Source: Cyclobacteriaceae bacterium
GTDB taxonomy: Bacteria; Bacteroidota; Bacteroidia; Cytophagales; Cyclobacteriaceae
Direction of reading: 5' to 3'
Length of the DNA: 64,000 nt
Assembly: GCA_026003355.1 (NCBI GenBank)
Contig: BPHC01000005.1
Location: 180,583 to 244,582, forward strand
Numbering within the stretch: the stretch's first letter is position 1; every line of letters begins with the position of its first letter. Below are positions 60,593-64,000 of this stretch, piece after piece. Both the position numbers and the translations under genes were made by a program. Under the pieces are notes generated by a model. It did not search any database. It was not told where the DNA came from and saw only the letters and a list, made by a program, of their open reading frames with translations.

Positions 60593-61482
60593 ATGGAAAT
60601 ATTAGGCAACGAACAACATAAAATTATTCACGGAGACGCTTTGGAAGCATTAAAAACACTTCCTGACAACTCTGTGGATTTGATATTTGCCGACCCTCCC
60701 TACAACATTGGCAAAAACTTCAATGGACACATTGAAAAATGGAAAACGGAAGAAGCATACCTTAAATGGTGCTACGAGTGGCTTGACTTGTGTATTCAAA
60801 AACTTAAACCAAATGGTAGTTTTTATGTAATGACAGGCGACACAGTTTATGCCATTTTTTGACATATATCTTCGCAAAAAGTTACACATACTTTCTCGAA
60901 TTGTTTGGTATTACGATAGTTCAGGTGTTCAAGCCAAAAAATACTTTGGTTCCAATGTATGAGCCAATTTTGTTTTGTGTAAAGGACAAAAACAATTACA
61001 CTTTTAATTCAAACGACATTTTAGTCGAAGCAAAAACGGGTGCTAAACGAAAACTAATTGATTATCGTAAGCCCGTTCCAACAGTATATAGTTCAGAGAA
61101 AGTGCCTGGCAATGTTTGGGAATTTCCAAGAGTGCGCTACAGAATGGAAGAATATGAAAATCATCCAACACAGAAACCGATTGCTTTACTTGAAAGGATT
61201 ATTAAAGCAAGTTCAAATAAGGGTGATTTAGTATTAGACCCATTTTCTGGAACATTTACTACTTGCTTTGTTGCAAAAGAACTTGGCAGAAAGTCTATAG
61301 GTATAGAACTTCAAGATGAATATGTAAAAATCGGATTGAGGAGATTACAGTTAGCCAAAGAATATAAAGGTGAAAAATTAGAAAAGGAAATTCGGACATT
61401 TGAAACACAAAAGTTGGCTACTGCCAACACATTAAAACTATTTGAAGAGCCAAATGGAACATACATTCACAGCAAACATTAA
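60593..61482 (+). pseudogene. Beta-class DNA methyltransferase of a type II R-M system, two frameshifts
   Basis: Reconstructed length about 295 residues. The first frame has GDALEALKTLPDNSVDLIFADPPYNIG (motif IV) and runs to GSFYVMTG. An apparent extra G at about 60839 sends it to a stop at 60860. The middle continues in the next frame as [35 protein letters not shown]. An apparent extra A at about 60954 then returns coding to the third frame: [28 protein letters not shown] and SAM-binding [27 protein letters not shown]. The restriction gene overlaps its end by 29 nt. It is either decayed or affected by sequence error; as it stands it cannot be read through. Confidence 0.8.
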
Positions 61483-62579
61483 AGCAATTTTAGAAAAACA
61501 CTTTGGCGATAACGCTGATGATATTTTTGACAAAAGCCAACTCATTCAGTATGTAAATGAGAAAACCCGTTCAGCAAACAAAGGTTCAAAATCTCGTTCA
61601 AGTTTTGCAAATCTTTATGCTATTTATGTTATTATAGAAGATTATATCAACAATGGCTTTGACCAAAAAGGTGATTATTCAAAATATGAAGGTGCAGCGT
61701 TTGTTAAACTTTTCAAACGTCAACGAGAGCTGCCAGTTTGGCAGTAAACTTCAAAATCACGCTTTGAATAATCGTATGAATTCAGAGTTTCAAAAGTTTT
61801 TTCCGAGTTCAGAATTTGTCCCAATTCTTCGGAACCTTGAAACAAATCGCTACTGGATTAATGAAAATCTGCTGAAAGTAAAGGTTGGTAAAACCAGTTT
61901 AAATATTGCAAAAGCTATTATAGAAATAATTGATGAATATGCGAAGACTAAGCAAGATGCTTTTCAGCGTTTTGTAAATTCTTGCGAAGAATTGCAAGAA
62001 ATAGGCAAAACCTACACCCCAAAAAAGTAGAGGAGTTTTTAATTGGCTTACTTGCACCAAATGTTGATGCCCGACTTTTTGAAATTGTAAGTTATTCAAT
62101 TCTAAAATATTTCTACCACGACCAACAAATTTATTTGGGGCTATGAAATAGAAAAACTTAACAAAGAGAATTTAAAACTTTACAAAACAGGAAGAACAAA
62201 TGCCAATGATGGTGGTATTGACTTTGTGATGAAACCTCTAGGACGGTTTTTTCAAGTAACTGAAACTTTAGATTTCAAAAAATACTTTCTCGACATTGAT
62301 AAAATTCAGAAGTATCCTATAACTTTTGTAATAAAATCAACCGAACCAACTAATGACCTTTTAAAGAAAATCCGAGACAATGCAAGTAAAGCATATTCAA
62401 TCAAATCTATTGTTGACAAGTATATGGATTGCATTGAAGAAGTTATAAATATTCCGACCCTAAATAATAGGTTTAATGATGCTGTTAAACAAGGCTACTT
62501 GAACGACATACTTAACGAGATAATTATTCAAAGCAAAGTTGAGTTTAACTATGAGGACTCAGAAGATGACGAAGAATAG
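61454..62579 (+). pseudogene. Probable type II restriction endonuclease, three frameshifts
   Basis: Reconstructed length about 374 residues starting [18 protein letters not shown]. Frame breaks appear at about 61736 (extra G after GAGCTGCCA), at the A-run 62021-62026 (one A short) and at the T-run 62134-62136 (one T extra). The joined product contains a PD-(D/E)XK-like motif, NANDGGIDFVMKPLGRFFQVTE, near residue 245. Directly downstream of and overlapping a methyltransferase, it is best read as the cognate nuclease. The recognition sequence is unknown. The three breaks predict no functional enzyme. The stop is 1 nt before the outer flank of attC-like site 4. Confidence 0.7.
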
Positions 62580-62586
62580 AAGAACG

Positions 62587-62722
62587 GCACATAACAGCGG
62601 CTTGGCGTAATGGCGGGTTCAGTGCTTCGTATGACAGTTTTGTGGTAGGTTCAAGTGCAGTTCTTCGATTGAACTTTTGTGCTAAAAATCCGCCACTACG
62701 CCAAGCCGCAAAACGTTGGCGG
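62587..62722 (+). repeat. attC-like recombination site 4
   Basis: Outer boxes are GCACATAAC (62587-62595) and GTTGGCGG (62715-62722). Stem arms 62597-62616 and 62690-62709 pair over 20 bp with one A-C mismatch at A62610, 15 nt after AAC. The right spacer is AAAAC. An inner hairpin GTTCAA/TTGAAC lies in the loop. The left flank AGAACGGCACATAAC matches the complement of the cassette start (60469-60483) at 14 of 15 positions. This is the clearest of the four sites. Confidence 0.85.
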
Positions 62723-62758
62723 TTATTTGCGGACAGAGTAATCCTTCGATTAAAAAGA

Positions 62759-63734
62759 ATGAGAATCTTAGTATTATTTATTTTACTAACACCTTTGGTT
62801 TCAAGCGGACAATATAAACTGACAGGTATTGTACGTGACTCTTTAACTAGAGAGACAATGCCTGGTGTAAATGTAATATTAGAAAGTCAAAACAAAGGGA
62901 CAGTTACAAATGCAAAGGGAGAGTTTGAAATAGAATCAAAAACAGAAAGTGCACGGGTGACGTTTTCGTTTATTGGATTTAACACAGTAACCCGGACAAT
63001 TCATGCTTCTGTAAGCGAGTCAATTGAATTGACTTATGACAAGCAATTACTAGAGGACAACCCTATTCACCATATTAAGGCGAATTTGGAATTAGGGTAC
63101 TTTGGCGACAAAGAATACGCTCCTTATGGAGCAATTTTAAATTTTTCAATACAGTCAGTTGGACAAAAAAACATTGGACTTACCTCAAGTTTAAAATACT
63201 GGGAACAACAAAAGAACTCGGGTATGGAGTTTTCAATTTATAAAGACTTAGGAATTCTATTTTTTCCTAACATACTTTTTAGTTACAAATCAATAGATTA
63301 TGCCGACAATGAATTTGGGCTAAAACAAGTACGCGGACTCGTCTCTTATAAACTCCCAAGATTCTTTGCCGTTGACTTTGGTGGTTCGTACAACGACTTA
63401 TCAAGAATAAATCAACTTGAGACACTGACGGATGAACAACACTTTAATGGAATCATCGGACTGACAAAGATTTTTTAGTTATGACTCATTCTTAAAGAAC
63501 TGGGGATTTTATTCGAATATCAACTATAATCCCAACTGGAAATACTATGAAATCGGGACTTACAAAGAGTTATATATTAAGAAATTTACATCATTTGTAT
63601 TCATGGCTAAGTATTACGACTATGGGACATTTGACGGTTTTCTGTTTTCAATCAGGTTTAAAATATTTGACACGAGATATTATTGCTGTCATTCATGGGC
63701 CGTATATTCGGACGACATCAATGCGTTGAAATAA
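62759..63734 (+). pseudogene. Outer-membrane-type protein with CarboxypepD-reg-like domain, one frameshift
   Basis: ATG 62759 gives a signal peptide (MRILVLFILLTPLVSSGQ). A carboxypeptidase-regulatory-like plug follows (LTGIVRDSLTRETMPGVNVILESQNKGTVTNAKGEFEIES...FSFIGFNTVTR), then alternating aromatic beta-strands (about 130-324) typical of a small outer-membrane barrel. The frame stops at 63476. If one T is removed from the run 63471-63476 it continues (SYDSFLKNWGFYSNINYNPNWKYYE) to TAA at 63732-63734, for 324 residues in all. That stop is 10 nt before the flank of attC-like site 5. It is single-gene cassette content. Confidence 0.7.
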
Positions 63735-63752
63735 AGTGGACAATGCAAACAA

Positions 63753-63924
63753 CCGCCAACAACATGCTTGTGCAATGCAGGGGTTAGGTGTTTATTTGTA
63801 TATTAGTTTTCAAATTACGTTTGGTCACGGTTGACAGTGACGTGTAGGTCGCGCTAAACATTCCGCTACGCTCCATTTTTTAGCGCTCCTATACCCTGCA
63901 CTGCACAAGCACAAACGTTAGCAC
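63753..63924 (+). repeat. attC-like recombination site 5
   Basis: Outer boxes are CCGCCAAC (63753-63760) and GTTAGCAC (63917-63924). Stem arms 63765-63782 and 63894-63911 pair over 18 bp with one A-C mismatch at A63775, 15 nt after AAC. The right spacer is CAAAC. The loop has a second hairpin, GCGCTAAA/TTTAGCGC. The flank GCAAACAACCGCCAAC (63745-63760) matches the complement of the cassette start (62715-62730) at 15 of 16 positions. Confidence 0.85.
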
Positions 63925-63945
63925 TCATTTAAAACGACAGACAAA

Positions 63946-64000
63946 ATGACCATACTTTTCAAATTATTTTTAATTCTTCATATTATTGGTGGTTCTTTAG
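63946..64000 (+). CDS. Start of a membrane protein gene of the next cassette (partial)
   Basis: ATG 63946 opens MTILFKLFLILHIIGGSL before the window ends. It is a hydrophobic first helix, with HIIGGSL similar to small Bacteroidota integral membrane proteins. It starts 28 nt after the crossover of site 5, where a cassette gene is expected. Too little is visible for a family call. Confidence 0.45.
   Translation, partial: MTILFKLFLILHIIGGSL

Larger units (their letters stand above)
57292..64000 (+). mobile_element. Integron-like gene-cassette array (continues beyond window)
   Basis: Four attC-like palindromes punctuate this AT-rich stretch. If recombination occurs at G/TT, the units are: lipoprotein (left end unknown); 57841-59679 with HARE-HTH protein and tyrosine recombinase (its right-hand site is not recognisable); 59680-60469 with a reverse-strand methyltransferase; 60470-62715 with a decayed restriction-modification pair; 62716-63917 with an outer-membrane-type protein; and a last unit starting at 63918. 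For the three cassettes with two visible ends, the first 15-16 nt are complementary, with one mismatch, to the sequence just left of the cassette's own site. See the findings for geometry and tests. Confidence 0.75.

Noticed and set aside
57300..64000. CRISPR array or IS element as the cause of the repeats
   Set aside because: Repeats are not identical or regularly spaced, no transposase or Cas protein is encoded, and stem sequences differ between sites.

Overview
The window is a chromosomal segment of a member of the Bacteroidota. The evidence is family content: gliding-motility genes gldE and gldD, DUF4783 and DUF6702 proteins, a LETM1-related protein, a Y_Y_Y propeller protein, a minimal mS38/COX24-type protein, and TAnnTTTG promoter elements. 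A Cytophagales- or Chitinophagales-like lineage is likely, but I cannot name a genus. From 1 to about 56,540 the DNA looks GC-balanced, gene-dense and intact. From about 56,640 to the end it is clearly AT-rich and has the character of accessory DNA.

Core region. 1-6,446 (mostly minus strand): propeller protein, recG, VOC protein and nitronate monooxygenase. 6,753-13,531 (plus): two thioredoxin-like exported proteins, a PhoD-type phosphatase, polA (proofreading residues missing) and a threonine dehydratase. 13,542-17,018: M1 peptidase, HupE-like and DUF6702 genes. 17,015-21,520 (minus): tightly packed DUF4783, nadC, YcxB-like, recX, DinB-like, ATP-grasp and LysE genes. 21,669-25,402 (plus): gpmI, an MsbA-like ABC exporter and a Fur-family regulator. 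Then TerC, the LETM1-related gene, purE-purK, PrsW, RNase G, a 31-residue mS38-like gene, a TPR protein and HU. 33,797-38,449 (plus): mutY, ssb, gldE, gldD and an aminotransferase. 38,463-43,613: an esterase, a convergent response regulator/histidine kinase pair, a LEA-type lipoprotein, a 2OG oxygenase and a purine nucleoside phosphorylase. Then uvrA, an ECF sigma/anti-sigma-like pair and a glycosyltransferase. 50,074-56,119 (minus): prenyl synthase, RNase R, exonuclease, lipB and phosphosugar isomerase. The core ends with yraN.

Accessory region (about 56,640-64,000). This is the most interesting part. Four long imperfect palindromes lie at 57,718-57,848, 60,350-60,477, 62,587-62,722 and 63,753-63,924. 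They have the architecture of integron attC sites: an outer AAC...GTT pair, a spacer of exactly 5 nt before GTT, and a long stem. All four carry an A-C mismatch exactly 15 nt after the left AAC. In each of the three cassettes whose two ends are both visible, the first 15-16 nt after the crossover are complementary (one mismatch) to the DNA just left of that cassette's own right-hand site. This is what cassettes recombined at G/TT would show. The units carry a lipoprotein, a truncated HARE-HTH (HrgA-like) protein, a tyrosine recombinase with an extra N-terminal domain and no IntI-type insertion, an orphan DNA methyltransferase that starts inside a recombination site, a frameshifted restriction-modification pair, a frameshifted outer-membrane-type protein, and the start of one more gene at the edge.

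No rRNA, tRNA or CRISPR array was recognised. Many starts were moved inward from the longest reading frame to an ATG or GTG that fits the family N-terminus or the operon spacing.
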